This document shows, piece by piece, positions 45,786 to 55,805 of a stretch of DNA of 64,000 nucleotides. The stretch is from Limnobacter parvus (GTDB lineage: Bacteria > Pseudomonadota > Gammaproteobacteria > Burkholderiales > Burkholderiaceae_B), in assembly GCF_024623725.1 (NCBI RefSeq), contig NZ_JANKHG010000015.1, positions 22,744-86,743 of the forward strand, given 5' to 3'. Position 1 is the first letter of the stretch. Each line of letters starts with the position of its first letter. The translations under genes and the position numbers were made by a program. The notes under the pieces are model-generated. The model was not told where the DNA came from and made no database searches. It saw only the letters and a program-made list of their open reading frames with translations.

Positions 45786-47735
45786 ATGGGAAAGATTATC
45801 GGCATTGACCTTGGCACCACCAACTCTTGCGTGGCTGTGTTTGAAGGCGGCGGTTACAAAGTGATTGAAAACTCGGAAGGCGCGCGCACAACCCCTTCCA
45901 TTATTGCTTACATGGAAGACGGCGAAATTCTGGTAGGCGCGCCCGCCAAGCGCCAGGCCGTGACTAACCCAAAGAATACCTTGTACGCGGTAAAGCGTTT
46001 GATTGGTCGCAAGTTTGAAGATGCAGAGGTACAAAAAGACATCGACATGATGCCTTTTACCATCATGAAAGCCGACAACGGCGATGCATGGGTAGGTGTT
46101 CGTGATCAGAAATTGGCGCCTCCTCAGGTGTCGGCTGAAGTGCTGCGCAAGATGAAGAAAACCGCCGAAGACTACTTGGGCGAAGAAGTAACAGAGGCGG
46201 TAATTACTGTGCCTGCCTACTTTAACGACAGCCAGCGCCAAGCCACCAAAGACGCAGGTCGCATTGCTGGCCTGGATGTAAAGCGCATTATCAACGAACC
46301 CACTGCCGCTGCTTTGGCATTTGGTATGGACAAGGCCGAGAAGGGCGATCGAAAAATTGCGGTGTACGACTTGGGTGGCGGTACATTCGACGTGTCAATT
46401 ATTGAAATTGCCGACATCGATGGTGAAAAGCAGTTTGAAGTGTTGTCGACCAACGGCGACACCTTCCTTGGTGGTGAAGACTTCGACCAGCGCATTATTG
46501 ACCACATCATCGACGAGTTCAAAAAGAACAATGGCGTTGATTTGTCCAGAGACCCGATCGCTTTGCAGCGCATTAAGGCTGCGGCCGAGCGCGCGAAGAT
46601 TGAGTTGTCTTCTTCACAGCAAACAGAAATCAACGAGCCCTACATTGCGATGGCCAATGGCGCACCTGTGCACCTGACCACCAAGTTAAGCCGCTCCAAG
46701 CTGGAAGCTTTGGTGGAAGACCTGATTACCCGCACCGTAGACCCCATGAAGATGGCCTTGAAAGATGCGGGTGTGTCCGCTTCGCAAATCGATGACATTA
46801 TTTTGGTCGGCGGCATGACTCGCATGCCCAAGGTTCAGGAAGCGGTAAAGAACTTCTTCGGCAAAGAGCCCCGTAAAGATGTGAACCCCGACGAAGCCGT
46901 GGCCGCTGGTGCAGCCATTCAGGGTTCTGTGTTGAGTGGTGACCGCAAGGACGTGTTGTTGCTGGACGTGTCGCCCTTGTCTTTGGGTATTGAAACCATG
47001 GGCGGCGTAATGACCAAGATGATCGAGAAAAATACGACCATCCCGACCAAGTTCAGCCAAGTGTTTTCTACTGCTGATGACAATCAACCTGCTGTGACCA
47101 TCAAGGTGTTCCAGGGTGAGCGCCAGATGGCGAACGACAATAAAAGCCTAGGTGAATTCAACCTGGAAGGCATTCCACCTGCACCACGCGGTGTGCCCCA
47201 GATTGAAGTGACCTTCGACATTGATGCCAACGGCATTTTGCATGTCTCTGCGAAAGACAAAGGCACTGGCAAAGAGAACAAGATTGTGATCAAAGCCAAC
47301 TCTGGTTTGAGTGAAGACGAAATCCAGAAAATGGTGAAAGACGCGGAAGCCAATGCGGCTGATGATGCCAAACGCCGTGACCTGGCTGAAGCCAAAAACC
47401 AGGCCGATGCGCTGGTACACAGCACCCGCAAATCGCTGGGTGAATATGGCGACAAGCTGGAAGCAGGCGAGAAGGAAAAAATTGAAGCTGCATGTAAGGC
47501 TTTGGAAGAAGCAGCCAAGGGCGAAGACAAAGACGCTATTGATGCGAAAACCAAGGAATTGGCAGAGTCAGCCCAAAAGCTGGGCGAGAAAATGTACGCT
47601 GACATGCAGGCGCAACAAGCCGCTGAAGGAGCTGCTGCGGGTGCTAACCCTGGTGGTGCAGAGCAGGCTTCTTCCAAGAAAGACGACGCCGATGATGTAG
47701 TGGATGCCGACTTTAAGGAAGTGAAAGACAAGTAA
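45786..47735 (+). CDS. dnaK: Chaperone DnaK (Hsp70)
   Basis: A 649-residue Hsp70. N-terminal [19 protein letters not shown] phosphate loop, [16 protein letters not shown] and [13 protein letters not shown] in the ATPase domain, linker [19 protein letters not shown] before the peptide-binding domain, helical lid, and acidic C-terminal [14 protein letters not shown], the last being a DnaK hallmark. ATG 45786 follows ACGGAG. It works with GrpE and DnaJ on either side; own sigma-32 promoter upstream. Confidence 0.98.
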   Translation: MGKIIGIDLGTTNSCVAVFEGGGYKVIENSEGARTTPSIIAYMEDGEILVGAPAKRQAVTNPKNTLYAVKRLIGRKFEDAEVQKDIDMMPFTIMKADNGDAWVGVRDQKLAPPQVSAEVLRKMKKTAEDYLGEEVTEAVITVPAYFNDSQRQATKDAGRIAGLDVKRIINEPTAAALAFGMDKAEKGDRKIAVYDLGGGTFDVSIIEIADIDGEKQFEVLSTNGDTFLGGEDFDQRIIDHIIDEFKKNNGVDLSRDPIALQRIKAAAERAKIELSSSQQTEINEPYIAMANGAPVHLTTKLSRSKLEALVEDLITRTVDPMKMALKDAGVSASQIDDIILVGGMTRMPKVQEAVKNFFGKEPRKDVNPDEAVAAGAAIQGSVLSGDRKDVLLLDVSPLSLGIETMGGVMTKMIEKNTTIPTKFSQVFSTADDNQPAVTIKVFQGERQMANDNKSLGEFNLEGIPPAPRGVPQIEVTFDIDANGILHVSAKDKGTGKENKIVIKANSGLSEDEIQKMVKDAEANAADDAKRRDLAEAKNQADALVHSTRKSLGEYGDKLEAGEKEKIEAACKALEEAAKGEDKDAIDAKTKELAESAQKLGEKMYADMQAQQAAEGAAAGANPGGAEQASSKKDDADDVVDADFKEVKDK

Positions 47736-47885
47736 TGTGGGCAGCGAGGCGCCTTCGGGTGCTTCGCATGAAACCAAGGGCGCACTGGCCGGCTGCAGAA
47801 TTTCGCGGTTTTTCAGTGAAGCCCTTTTTGTACGAATAAAAGCAGTGTTTCGCGAACTCCGTGAACTGCGTGAATCGAGACTGAC

Positions 47886-49019
47886 ATGGCAAAACGGGAC
47901 TTCTACGATATTTTGGGTGTACAAAAAAATGCCACTGACGATGAGCTGAAAAAAGCCTATCGAAAAATGGCCATGAAGTACCATCCAGACCGCAACCCAG
48001 ACAGCAAGGATGCGGAGGCCAAATTCAAAGAGGCCAAAGAAGCCTACGAAATGTTGACCGACCCCAAGAAGCGTGCAGCCTATGACAGGCATGGCCATGC
48101 AGGCGTGGACCCGAACATGGGCGGTGCAGGTGGCGCCGGCGGCTTCTCGGATTTCTCCGATGCGTTTGGCGATATTTTCGGAGATATTTTTGGCGGCCGT
48201 GCAGGCGGCGGCGGTGGTTCGCGCCAGTCACAGATGTACCGTGGTTCCGACCTGAAGTACAACATGGAAATTACGTTGGAGCAGGCGGCCAAGGGTTTTG
48301 AAACCCAGATTCGCGTGCCTGTGTGGGACAACTGCGGCACCTGTTCTGGTAGCGGCGCCAAGCCCGGTACGAAACCTGAAACCTGTTCCACTTGTGGTGG
48401 CTCGGGTGCCGTGCGCATGACGCAAGGTTTTTTCAGTGTTCAGCAAACCTGCCCGAAATGCCATGGCACAGGCAAGATGATTCCGCACCCTTGCAACGAC
48501 TGCGAAGGTTTGGGGCGCAAGAAAACCAACAAAACCCTGGAAGTGAAAGTACCTGCCGGTATTGACGATGGCATGCGAATTCGCTTGAGCGGCAAAGGCG
48601 AGCCAGGCGTGAATGGCGGCCCGGCTGGCGACTTGTATGTTGAAGTGCACCTGAAGGAACATTCTGTGTTCCAGCGCGATGGCGATGACCTGCACTGCGA
48701 AATGCCGGTTTCATTCGCGGCTGCGGCTTTGGGTGGCACCATTGAAGTGCCCACTTTGGGCGGCAAGGCCTCTTTTGACATTCCGGAAGGCACGCAGACT
48801 GGCAAAACTTTCCGCTTGCGTGGCAAAGGCATCAAGGGCGTTCGTTCGTCTTACCCTGGTGACTTGTTCTGCCACATTGTGGTGGAAACGCCAGTGCGCT
48901 TGTCAGAAAGACAGAAGGAGTTGCTGAAGGAATTTGAGCAATCTTGCACGGCCGATGGTGACAAGCATTCCCCACGGGCGAAGGGTTGGATGGACAAGGT
49001 GAAGGATTTCTTTGGCTGA
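47886..49019 (+). CDS. dnaJ: Chaperone DnaJ (Hsp40)
   Basis: A 377-residue type I J-protein. J domain with YHPDRNPD (HPD motif at about residues 33-35), Gly/Phe-rich linker ([20 protein letters not shown]), four zinc-binding repeats [30 protein letters not shown] and [10 protein letters not shown], then the substrate-binding domains. It stimulates DnaK ATPase. The gap of 150 bases after dnaK holds no clear terminator, so it is probably expressed with dnaK. It is followed by a large structured element. Confidence 0.97.
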   Translation: MAKRDFYDILGVQKNATDDELKKAYRKMAMKYHPDRNPDSKDAEAKFKEAKEAYEMLTDPKKRAAYDRHGHAGVDPNMGGAGGAGGFSDFSDAFGDIFGDIFGGRAGGGGGSRQSQMYRGSDLKYNMEITLEQAAKGFETQIRVPVWDNCGTCSGSGAKPGTKPETCSTCGGSGAVRMTQGFFSVQQTCPKCHGTGKMIPHPCNDCEGLGRKKTNKTLEVKVPAGIDDGMRIRLSGKGEPGVNGGPAGDLYVEVHLKEHSVFQRDGDDLHCEMPVSFAAAALGGTIEVPTLGGKASFDIPEGTQTGKTFRLRGKGIKGVRSSYPGDLFCHIVVETPVRLSERQKELLKEFEQSCTADGDKHSPRAKGWMDKVKDFFG

Positions 49020-49523
49020 ATGTGATGCACCTCGGGTTGAATTGATTGTTGGTTAGCAGGTACCGCATTGGATTCTGCCTTGATCAAGTCGAATTCCCCG
49101 GTATTGATTCTTACTCGGTGTATGCGAAAAGCCAAAGGCTTGTTCGCATCGACCTTGCAGGTCGCACCTCGCTGTGAATCAAACCGGGCGCCTTGATCTG
49201 AATCGGCAGAATCCAATGCGGTACCTGCTAACCAATTACGTATCCATCTGCAACAGCCAGAGCCGCATCGCTTTGAATTAAGCAACTCACCAACCTGTTC
49301 AAGCATCTGCGAAGTTCGCATTGCCGTCCATCCACCTTCAAGAAAGCCTGCCCGTTTGTTGCATTCCCTTTCCGTTCGGCAACGCCGAAAGCGCAGCCCG
49401 CCTGCTTTTTTGGCGGGTGTGCTTAGGGCAGGGAATTCAACAAGGAGGGGGTAGTCAGGCTTTCAGGTGGTGGAGGGCATGCGGCTTCGCAGATGCATTA
49501 AAACAGCGGCGTTGCAAATGAAA
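49020..49523. other. Gene-free, highly structured block between dnaJ and scpA
   Basis: No convincing gene. The left part is the 187-nt palindromic element at 49049-49235. The right part has further hairpins, TTCGGC-AAC-GCCGAA (49375-49389) and CCCGCC (49397-49402) with GGCGGG (49412-49417) around a T-rich loop. Short open frames across it follow the symmetry of the repeats rather than protein-like sequence. It separates two convergent genes. Confidence 0.65.
49049..49235. repeat. 187-nt long inverted-repeat element (31-bp perfect terminal arms)
   Basis: Outer arms 49049-49079 and 49205-49235 are exact reverse complements over 31 bases. Pairing goes on inwards: GATCAAG (49082-49088) with CTTGATC (49192-49198), and CCGGTATTGATTC (49098-49110) with GAATCAAACCGG (49176-49187), one base bulged. 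The core has two hairpins: ATGCGAAAAGCC with GGCTTGTTCGCAT (49122-49149, one bulge) and GACCT-TGC-AGGTC (49151-49163). It could be a MITE-like insertion, a structured RNA, or an unusual convergent terminator. I see no target-site duplication and no T-run. Confidence 0.8.
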
Positions 49524-50402
49524 TCAAATCGGTAAGATGCTGTCTGCACCACTGCCACCGGTAGCTTCATACCCCAACCGAACATAGATCGGCGCAAACG
49601 GTTCTGCCTGCGTTACTTTCACCAAACCCTCGCGGGTCAGTTCCAGCATGGCGATGAAGTTCACCACCACCACAGGCACGCCACGTTCAATGTCAAACAT
49701 GTCAAAAAACTCCACAAACTTTTGAGTTTGCAGGCGGCGCAAAATCATCGTCATGTGTTCACGCACTGACAATTCTTCACGTGAAATGGTGTGTGCTTTC
49801 ACCAACGAAGCACGGCGCAAAATGGCTTGCCACGCATCACGCAGTTCATCCGGGTTTACATCTGGAAAACGTTCAACAGTGTTGGGGTCGTGGTACGCGT
49901 GTGCTATCCAGAAATCGCGACCCACCAGTGGAACTTTGTCCAGGTCCTGTGCGGCCAGCTTCATTTGCTCATATTCAATCAGGCGGCGGGCCAGTTCAGC
50001 GCGAGGGTCTTCGGCTTCGTCTTCGCCATCTTTTGGAATAACCGGCAACAACATGCGAGATTTAATCTCGATCAGCATGGCTGCCATCAACAGGTATTCA
50101 GCCGCCAATTCCAGGTTGCGGGTACGAATTTCCTCGACATAGGTTAAATACTGGCGAGTCAACTCAGCCATTGGGATGTCGAGAATGTTGAAGTTTTGCT
50201 TGCGAATCAGGTATAGCAGCAGGTCGAGCGGCCCTTCGAAGGCCTCTAGAAAAATTTCCAGCGCATCTGGTGGTATGTAAAGGTCTTTGGGCATGTTGAA
50301 CAGCGGCGAACCATACAGGCGCGCCAAACCCACGCCATCCACTGTATTGGGTGTGCTGTCTTTGGGGGTTAGAACGCTGACGTCTTCCAGATCGCTGCTC
50401 AA
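49524..50402 (-). CDS. scpA: Segregation and condensation protein A
   Basis: A 292-residue kleisin that bridges the SMC dimer with ScpB in chromosome condensation. The N-terminal SMC-neck helix region is FEGPLDLLLYLIRKQNFNIL near residue 53, typical of ScpA, with AAEYLLMAAMLIEIKSRMLLP next; the C-terminal winged helix has VVVNFIAMLELTREGLVKV. About 45 extra residues precede the core. It lies 12 bases behind the DUF3460 gene in the same direction. Confidence 0.94.
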   Translation of the reverse strand: MSSDLEDVSVLTPKDSTPNTVDGVGLARLYGSPLFNMPKDLYIPPDALEIFLEAFEGPLDLLLYLIRKQNFNILDIPMAELTRQYLTYVEEIRTRNLELAAEYLLMAAMLIEIKSRMLLPVIPKDGEDEAEDPRAELARRLIEYEQMKLAAQDLDKVPLVGRDFWIAHAYHDPNTVERFPDVNPDELRDAWQAILRRASLVKAHTISREELSVREHMTMILRRLQTQKFVEFFDMFDIERGVPVVVVNFIAMLELTREGLVKVTQAEPFAPIYVRLGYEATGGSGADSILPI

Positions 50403-50414
50403 GTGCTTGCTGCC

Positions 50415-50597
50415 CTACTTGTTTTGATACACGTAAGGCTTTTGCGGCACTTTGGCTTCTTTGAAATCTTCTTGAAGCTTAAGGTTCAATTGTTTGTCCC
50501 ACAGCAAAGAGCGGCCTTTTAATTGCTCGCCTTCCAGGTGGGGGCGTTCGTTCTTGAGTTGCGTCAAAAACTGGGTTACTTCCGATTCATATTGCAT
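50415..50597 (-). CDS. DUF3460 family protein
   Basis: A 60-residue soluble protein: MQYESEVTQFLTQLKNERPH opens it and KGRSLLWDKQLNLK with VPQKPYVYQ closes it, characteristic of DUF3460, a small betaproteobacterial family of unknown function that accompanies scpA. Here it directly precedes scpA, which supports the identification. Confidence 0.88.
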   Translation of the reverse strand: MQYESEVTQFLTQLKNERPHLEGEQLKGRSLLWDKQLNLKLQEDFKEAKVPQKPYVYQNK

Positions 50598-50642
50598 GGT
50601 GGTGTGCCAAATAAATGGTTTATAAGGATTTTTTCTATTTTA

Positions 50643-52349
50643 TCAGGCGCCAGCCTGATCCTCGACAGAAATTGCATGCGCATGTGCCATGGCTGCAGAA
50701 AAGTCGTCCTGGATTTGACCGGGGAGCAATTGCGCAGCAAACCCGCTGCGTTTGAATAATGACAATGCCTGGCTGTTCAAGCCAGCGAATATTACAGTGT
50801 GGCCAGCACGGTGAAGGTCGGAATTCAATTCCTGAAGCCCTTCCAGGGCAGTGGTGTCAATCGATATCGTTTGATGCAAGTCAAGAATCAACACTTTTGT
50901 TGAATTGTGGGTGTTTAAAATCAGGTTTTCGATTTTCCCAACCACTGCGAAAAACAGTGAGCCGTAAATTTTGTAGGCCACAATGCCTTTTGCGCGGTCT
51001 TCATCCTTCAGATAAATCGGAATGAACTCGGTCAGCGTTGAAACCCGGTAAATGAAGAATACGCCTGCCAGCACCAAGCCCACCTGCACCGCCACGGTCA
51101 GGTCAACCACAACGGTCAGCAAGAATGTGGCCAGCATGATGACCTTGTACATGGCTGTGTACTGCTTCAATTTCGGGAATTCACGCCATTCACCCATGTT
51201 GTAGGCCACGTACATCAGCACTGCGGACAACACCGCCAGCGGTATGTGAAACGCCAAAGGGGCTGCAAGCAGCATGATAATCAACAAGGTGAAGGCGTGA
51301 ACAATACCGGCAACCGGCGAGTTGCCTCCTGATCGGATGTTGGTGACTGTGCGTGCAATGGTGCCTGTGGCGGGCATGCCGCCAAACAAGGGCGATGCCA
51401 TATTGGCCAAACCTTGCGCCATCAGCTCCTGATTGGGGTCGTGTTTTTCATGGGTAATGCCATCGGCCACGCGAGCGCACAGCAGCGATTCAATTGCACA
51501 CAGAAATGCAATCGTGAGTGTTGGGCCGATCAGTGTTTGTACGCTGGCCAGTTCAATCGAAGGCCAAGCCAGGGTGGGCAGGCTTCGAGGAATTTCACCA
51601 AACTTGCTGCCAATGGTTTCAACATTTAACCCCAACAAGAAAGACACCAAAGTACCTGCCACAAGCAATATCACCGAACCGGGCACGCTTTGCAGCATTT
51701 TTGGAAAGCGGCCCTGAGTGTGCCCCTTGGCGAGCACCGCAAATAATTTTGGCCACAAAAAAAGGAAGGCCAGGCTGATGCTGGCCAGCACAAAGGCTGA
51801 CCAGTTGAGCCCCGGTATGGACTGTAGCAGTGCCCAGTTTTTCTCGAAAAAATTGCCTTGGGTAATGCCGATATCTAAGCCGAAAAAGTCTTTGATTTGC
51901 GATAGGGCAATCAGCACCGCAATGCCGTTGGTGAAACCAATCACTATGCTTACCGGGATTAAACGCACCAGGCTGCCCAAGCCGGTCAGCCCCATCATGA
52001 ACAAAAGCACACCGGCCATCAGGGTGCAGGCGATCAGATTGGCCACGCCGTATTGGTTCACAATGCCCAGCACCACCACAATAAAGGCGCCTGCCGGGCC
52101 GCCAATTTGTACGCTTGAACCACCGAAGGCCGAAATGATGAAGCCTGCCACGATGGCAGTGAATAAACCTGTTTGCGGTTCAAGCCCGCTGGCGATGGCA
52201 AAAGCCATGGCCAGGGGAAGGGCGACGATACCTACTGTAATACCGGCCCCCAGGTCTTTCAAAAAACGCTGGGAGTTGTACCCCTGCAAGCTGCCGACAA
52301 TACGTGGCTTGAAAGGCTTGAGCGTTTTCAGAAACTGGGGTTTGGCCAT
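50643..52349 (-). CDS. SulP family anion transporter with STAS domain
   Basis: A 568-residue inner-membrane transporter. About 10-14 hydrophobic segments; the N-terminal DLGAGITVGIVALPLAMAFAIASG is the SulP signature. A cytoplasmic STAS domain of about 110 residues ends the protein (VLILDLHQTISIDTTALEGL has the Asp-x-Ser/Thr-like phosphoacceptor region). Members carry sulfate or bicarbonate, and substrate cannot be told from sequence. It is eight bases behind metG on the same strand, probably by transcriptional read-through rather than function. Confidence 0.92.
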   Translation of the reverse strand: MAKPQFLKTLKPFKPRIVGSLQGYNSQRFLKDLGAGITVGIVALPLAMAFAIASGLEPQTGLFTAIVAGFIISAFGGSSVQIGGPAGAFIVVVLGIVNQYGVANLIACTLMAGVLLFMMGLTGLGSLVRLIPVSIVIGFTNGIAVLIALSQIKDFFGLDIGITQGNFFEKNWALLQSIPGLNWSAFVLASISLAFLFLWPKLFAVLAKGHTQGRFPKMLQSVPGSVILLVAGTLVSFLLGLNVETIGSKFGEIPRSLPTLAWPSIELASVQTLIGPTLTIAFLCAIESLLCARVADGITHEKHDPNQELMAQGLANMASPLFGGMPATGTIARTVTNIRSGGNSPVAGIVHAFTLLIIMLLAAPLAFHIPLAVLSAVLMYVAYNMGEWREFPKLKQYTAMYKVIMLATFLLTVVVDLTVAVQVGLVLAGVFFIYRVSTLTEFIPIYLKDEDRAKGIVAYKIYGSLFFAVVGKIENLILNTHNSTKVLILDLHQTISIDTTALEGLQELNSDLHRAGHTVIFAGLNSQALSLFKRSGFAAQLLPGQIQDDFSAAMAHAHAISVEDQAGA

Positions 52350-52357
52350 GTATTCCT

Positions 52358-54436
52358 TTAGCTTATTTTCATTCCCGGGGTAAGTTTGCCCAAGGCAGTC
52401 AGGGTACTCAGCGCTTGGTCGTTGTCAGAGGCCGCGCACAGCACCATGCCCTCAGATACACCAAACTTCATTTTTCTGGGGGCCAGGTTGGCAACCACCA
52501 CTACGAATTGCCCAGTCAGGTTTTCAGGCTGATAATGCGCGGCAATGCCCGAGAAAATGTTGCGGGGCTTTTCTTCACCAAGATCGACGGTTAATTGCAA
52601 TAACTTGGTCGATCCCTCAACAGCTTTGCATTCTTTCACAAGGCCGATTCGCAATTCGATTTTGGTGAAGTCATCAATACTGATGAATTCTCCTGACGTG
52701 GTGCTTGCATTCGCGCTGGACGCTTTGGCTGCTGTTTTCGCCGCCGCAGCGGGTTGAGCAGCTGGCGCCAGCGACTGCTTGTTCGCATCAATTAATGCGT
52801 CAATCTGCTTTTGATCCACACGTTGCATCAAGTGTTTGAAGGCCTGAACGGGTGTGGCGCTGCCAAGCGGTGTGTTTACATCGGCCCAGGTCATGGGGGC
52901 CACACCCAAAATATTCTCTGCGTTGCCGGCCAGAACGGGCAGCACTGGCTTCAGGTACAGGGTTAGCAAGCGGAAAGCTTCAAGGCAAATTGAACATGCA
53001 GTTTGCAGTTCCAGTTGTTTGTCTGGGGTTTTCGCAAGTTCCCAAGGCTTTTCCTGATCCACAAAGGCGTTAACTTTGTCGGCACAGGCCATTACTTCGC
53101 GAATGGCCTTGCCGAATTCGCGTTCGTCGTAATGCGTGGCAATGGCGGCGGCTTGTGCGCGAATTTCAAGAAGCAGGGGGTGCTGCATGGCGGTATCAAG
53201 CACACGGCCTTCGAAGTTTTTCACCAAAAAGCCTGCGCTGCGGCTTGCAATGTTGATGTACTTGCCCACCAAGTCGCTGTTCACACGGGCGGTGAAATCC
53301 GCAAAACTCAAATCCAGGTCTTCCATCGTGGAATTCAGTTTGGCGGCAAAGTAGTAGCGCAGCCATTCCGGATTCATGCCCTGTTGAATGTAGCTTTCGG
53401 CAGTAATGAAGGTGCCGCGGCTTTTGCTCATTTTTGCGCCATCCACGGTCAGGAAGCCGTGTGCATTCACCTTGGTGGGCGTACGCAAACCCGCGAATTC
53501 AAGCATGGCGGGCCAGAACAGTGCGTGGAAATACAGAATGTCTTTGCCGATGAAGTGAATCATCTCGGTATTGGTGTCAGCTTTCAGGAATTCCTGATAA
53601 TCCACACCAATCCGTTCGCACAGGTTTTGGAAACTCGCGAAGTAGCCCACTGGCGCGTCTAGCCATACGTAGAAGTATTTGCCTGGTGCGTCTGGAATCT
53701 CGAAACCGAAGTAGGGTGCATCGCGGGAAATGTCCCAGTCGGCCAATTTGCCGCTGCCTTCTTCACCTAGCCATTCCTGCATTTTGCGGCTGGCTTCCAC
53801 TTGCAAGCGACCTGGGCTTTGGGTCCATTGGCGCAGGAAGTTCTCGCAGCGCGGATCGGAAAGTTTGAAGAAATAATGGTCAGAGCTTTTGCGTACAGGC
53901 GCTGCACCGGAAACGGTGGAGTAGGCGTTTTTCAGCTCTGTGGGCTGATAAGTGGCGCCACAGGCCTCGCAAGAATCGCCGTATTGGTCTTTCGCGCCGC
54001 ATTTGGGGCACTCGCCCTTGATGAAGCGGTCGGGCAGAAACATTTCCTTGACCGGGTCGTAAAATTGTTCCACCGAGCGGGTTTGAATCAAGCCCGCGTT
54101 GCGCAGGCGTGTGTAAATGGTCTCACAATGCGCTTTGTTTTCGGGCGCGTTGGTGGAATAGTAATTGTCAAAACCCACATGGAAACTGGCGAAATCCCGT
54201 TGGTGCTCGGTGCTAACGCGCGCAATCAGTTCCTCAGGGCTAATCCCCTCGGCTTGCGCGCGCAACATAACCGGTGTGCCATGCGTGTCGTCGGCGCACA
54301 CGTAATACACCTCGTTGCTTTGCATTTTCTGAAAGCGAACCCAGATGTCGGTTTGAATGTATTCGACCAAGTGGCCCAAGTGAATGGCACCGTTGGCATA
54401 CGGCAGGGCAGAGGTAACAAGAATTCGGCGAGTCAC
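52358..54436 (-). CDS. metG: Methionyl-tRNA synthetase
   Basis: A 692-residue class I synthetase. HIGH-type motif [17 protein letters not shown] near residue 14, zinc-binding knuckle [17 protein letters not shown] near 145, KMSKSRGTF near 335, an Ala-rich linker ([19 protein letters not shown]) near 560, and a C-terminal EMAP/tRNA-binding domain from about 585 ([20 protein letters not shown]) that dimerises the enzyme. It is preceded by a tRNA cluster on the same strand. Confidence 0.97.
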   Translation of the reverse strand: MTRRILVTSALPYANGAIHLGHLVEYIQTDIWVRFQKMQSNEVYYVCADDTHGTPVMLRAQAEGISPEELIARVSTEHQRDFASFHVGFDNYYSTNAPENKAHCETIYTRLRNAGLIQTRSVEQFYDPVKEMFLPDRFIKGECPKCGAKDQYGDSCEACGATYQPTELKNAYSTVSGAAPVRKSSDHYFFKLSDPRCENFLRQWTQSPGRLQVEASRKMQEWLGEEGSGKLADWDISRDAPYFGFEIPDAPGKYFYVWLDAPVGYFASFQNLCERIGVDYQEFLKADTNTEMIHFIGKDILYFHALFWPAMLEFAGLRTPTKVNAHGFLTVDGAKMSKSRGTFITAESYIQQGMNPEWLRYYFAAKLNSTMEDLDLSFADFTARVNSDLVGKYINIASRSAGFLVKNFEGRVLDTAMQHPLLLEIRAQAAAIATHYDEREFGKAIREVMACADKVNAFVDQEKPWELAKTPDKQLELQTACSICLEAFRLLTLYLKPVLPVLAGNAENILGVAPMTWADVNTPLGSATPVQAFKHLMQRVDQKQIDALIDANKQSLAPAAQPAAAAKTAAKASSANASTTSGEFISIDDFTKIELRIGLVKECKAVEGSTKLLQLTVDLGEEKPRNIFSGIAAHYQPENLTGQFVVVVANLAPRKMKFGVSEGMVLCAASDNDQALSTLTALGKLTPGMKIS

Positions 54437-54513
54437 GGTGTGGTTCTTTGAGGTTGTTCTAGATGCAATGCTCCATTGTACGCGCGATTGATAGTGTGAG
54501 AAGTGCTTAGCTG

Positions 54514-54606
54514 TGGTGCCCGGGACCGGAATCGAACCGGTACGCCCCTTTTACGGTAAGCGACGGATTTTAAGTCCGTTGTGTCTACCAATTTCACCAC
54601 CCGGGC
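54514..54606 (-). tRNA. tRNA-Leu (anticodon TAA)
   Basis: Class II tRNA on the minus strand: acceptor GCCCGGG/CCCGGGC with A and encoded CCA; anticodon stem ACGGA/TCCGT around CTTAAAA gives TAA. A long, 20-base variable arm follows. Third gene in a three-tRNA cluster. Confidence 0.97.
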
Positions 54607-54621
54607 AGATGGGTAAAAACT

Positions 54622-54695
54622 TGGAGGCGGGGGTCGGAATCGAACCGGCGTACACGGAGTTGCAGTCCGCTGCATGACCACTCTGCCACCCCGCC
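54622..54695 (-). tRNA. tRNA-Cys (anticodon GCA)
   Basis: Minus strand: acceptor GGCGGGG with CCCCGCC, discriminator T and encoded CCA; anticodon stem GCGGA/TCCGT around CTGCAAC gives GCA. D-arm GGCAGAGTGGTCATGC and T-arm GGTTCGATTCC are intact. Confidence 0.96.
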
Positions 54696-54724
54696 AAGGG
54701 TGTTCCACCAAAATATGGCGGGCA

Positions 54725-54753
54725 AAGAAAAGGGGAAGTGTATCACTTCCCCT
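54725..54753 (-). terminator. Hairpin between tRNA-Gly and tRNA-Cys
   Basis: AGGGGAAGTG (54731-54740), loop TAT, CACTTCCCCT (54744-54753), perfect 10-bp stem. On the minus strand it is followed by TTTTCTTT. It looks like a partial terminator or processing site inside the tRNA cluster. Confidence 0.7.
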
Positions 54754-54761
54754 TAGGAATT

Positions 54762-54837
<76 letters not shown>

Positions 54838-54870
54838 ATTTCAACGACTTGACGTCGCTGAGAGAACGAA

Positions 54871-54898
54871 ATTATAGCAAGAAAATTTTTTGTGTCAA
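54871..54898 (-). promoter_or_regulatory. Consensus sigma-70 promoter of the tRNA-Gly-Cys-Leu cluster
   Basis: Minus strand: TTGACA (54893-54898), 16-bp spacer, TATAAT (54871-54876), both perfect hexamers, in a strongly AT-rich region. The first tRNA begins 34 bases downstream. Confidence 0.9.
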
Positions 54899-55000
54899 AC
54901 GTTTTTGACAAATAATTTTAATTATTCTCTTCTTGCTTAAAGATTGTGCAAAACCAAGCCAGATGCGGTTTTCCGTTGGGTCGACTATTTCCATTTCAAG

Positions 55001-55705
55001 CTATTGATTCTGCTGTGAAATGTAGTTATTCCAGCCGCGCTGGCGCAAATCACAGGCGGGGCATTCGTCGCAACCAAAACCCCAAGGATGTTCGAGTGTG
55101 CGGTCTCCTGTGTAGCAAGTGTGTGTATCGCGACGAAGGATTTCGATCAATTCTGCGCCGCCCAACTGCTCGCCCAGGTGAAATGTTTCTGTTTTGTTGA
55201 TCCACATCAGCGGTGTCTCAAAACGGAATGAGCTGGCCATGCCCAGGTTGGTGGCTACTTGCAATGCTTTTAATGTGTCTTCCCGGCAGTCCGGGTAACC
55301 TGAAAAATCGGTTTGACACATGCCACCGACCAGTGTCGACAAACCTCGGCGATAAGCCACCGCGGATGAAATCAGGAAGAAAACAAGGTTGCGGCCCGGT
55401 ACGAAGGTATTGGGCAGTCCGTTCTCACTAAGCTCGATTTCGCGTTCCTCTGTTAAGGCGCAATCAGAAATCTGCCCAAGCCAGCTTAAGTCAATGACCC
55501 GGTCTTCACCCAGTTTGGCAGCCCATTCTGGAAACTGGGCCTTGAGTTGCTCTAATACTGTCAGGCGACATTCCAGTTCGATGCGATGCCGCTGGCCGTA
55601 GTCAAAGCCAATGGTTTCTACATGGTCGAATTTGGACAGGGCCCAAGCCAGGCACACTGTGCTGTCTTGCCCACCTGAAAACAGCACGAGGGCTTTTCTT
55701 TTCAT
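55001..55705 (-). CDS. queC: 7-cyano-7-deazaguanine synthase
   Basis: A 234-residue ATP-dependent enzyme that makes preQ0, the precursor of queuosine in tRNA. PP-loop [17 protein letters not shown] near residue 8; the zinc site uses Cys in [25 protein letters not shown], quoted here as [12 protein letters not shown] near residue 215. [18 protein letters not shown] is also conserved. No other queuosine gene is next to it. Confidence 0.96.
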   Translation of the reverse strand: MKRKALVLFSGGQDSTVCLAWALSKFDHVETIGFDYGQRHRIELECRLTVLEQLKAQFPEWAAKLGEDRVIDLSWLGQISDCALTEEREIELSENGLPNTFVPGRNLVFFLISSAVAYRRGLSTLVGGMCQTDFSGYPDCREDTLKALQVATNLGMASSFRFETPLMWINKTETFHLGEQLGGAELIEILRRDTHTCYTGDRTLEHPWGFGCDECPACDLRQRGWNNYISQQNQ

Positions 55706-55754
55706 AGTTGTTGAAATCGGAGCGCGGTAAAACCACTATTTTAACGGCACAAAT

Positions 55755-55783
55755 AAAAAACCCCGCTACATCACGCGGGGTTT
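55755..55783 (-). terminator. Terminator of the LuxR-type regulator gene
   Basis: AAACCCCGC (55758-55766), 8-base loop, GCGGGGTTT (55775-55783); on the minus strand the stem is followed by TTTTTT. It lies 22 bases after the stop of the gene at 55806. Confidence 0.9.
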
Positions 55784-55805
55784 AAGGGAATGTGGTTACT
55801 AATAT

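Noticed and set aside
48851..49321. A 156-codon minus-strand frame across the palindromic element behind dnaJ
   Set aside because: It covers both arms of the inverted repeat and the antisense of dnaJ; the frame follows from the symmetry, not from coding.
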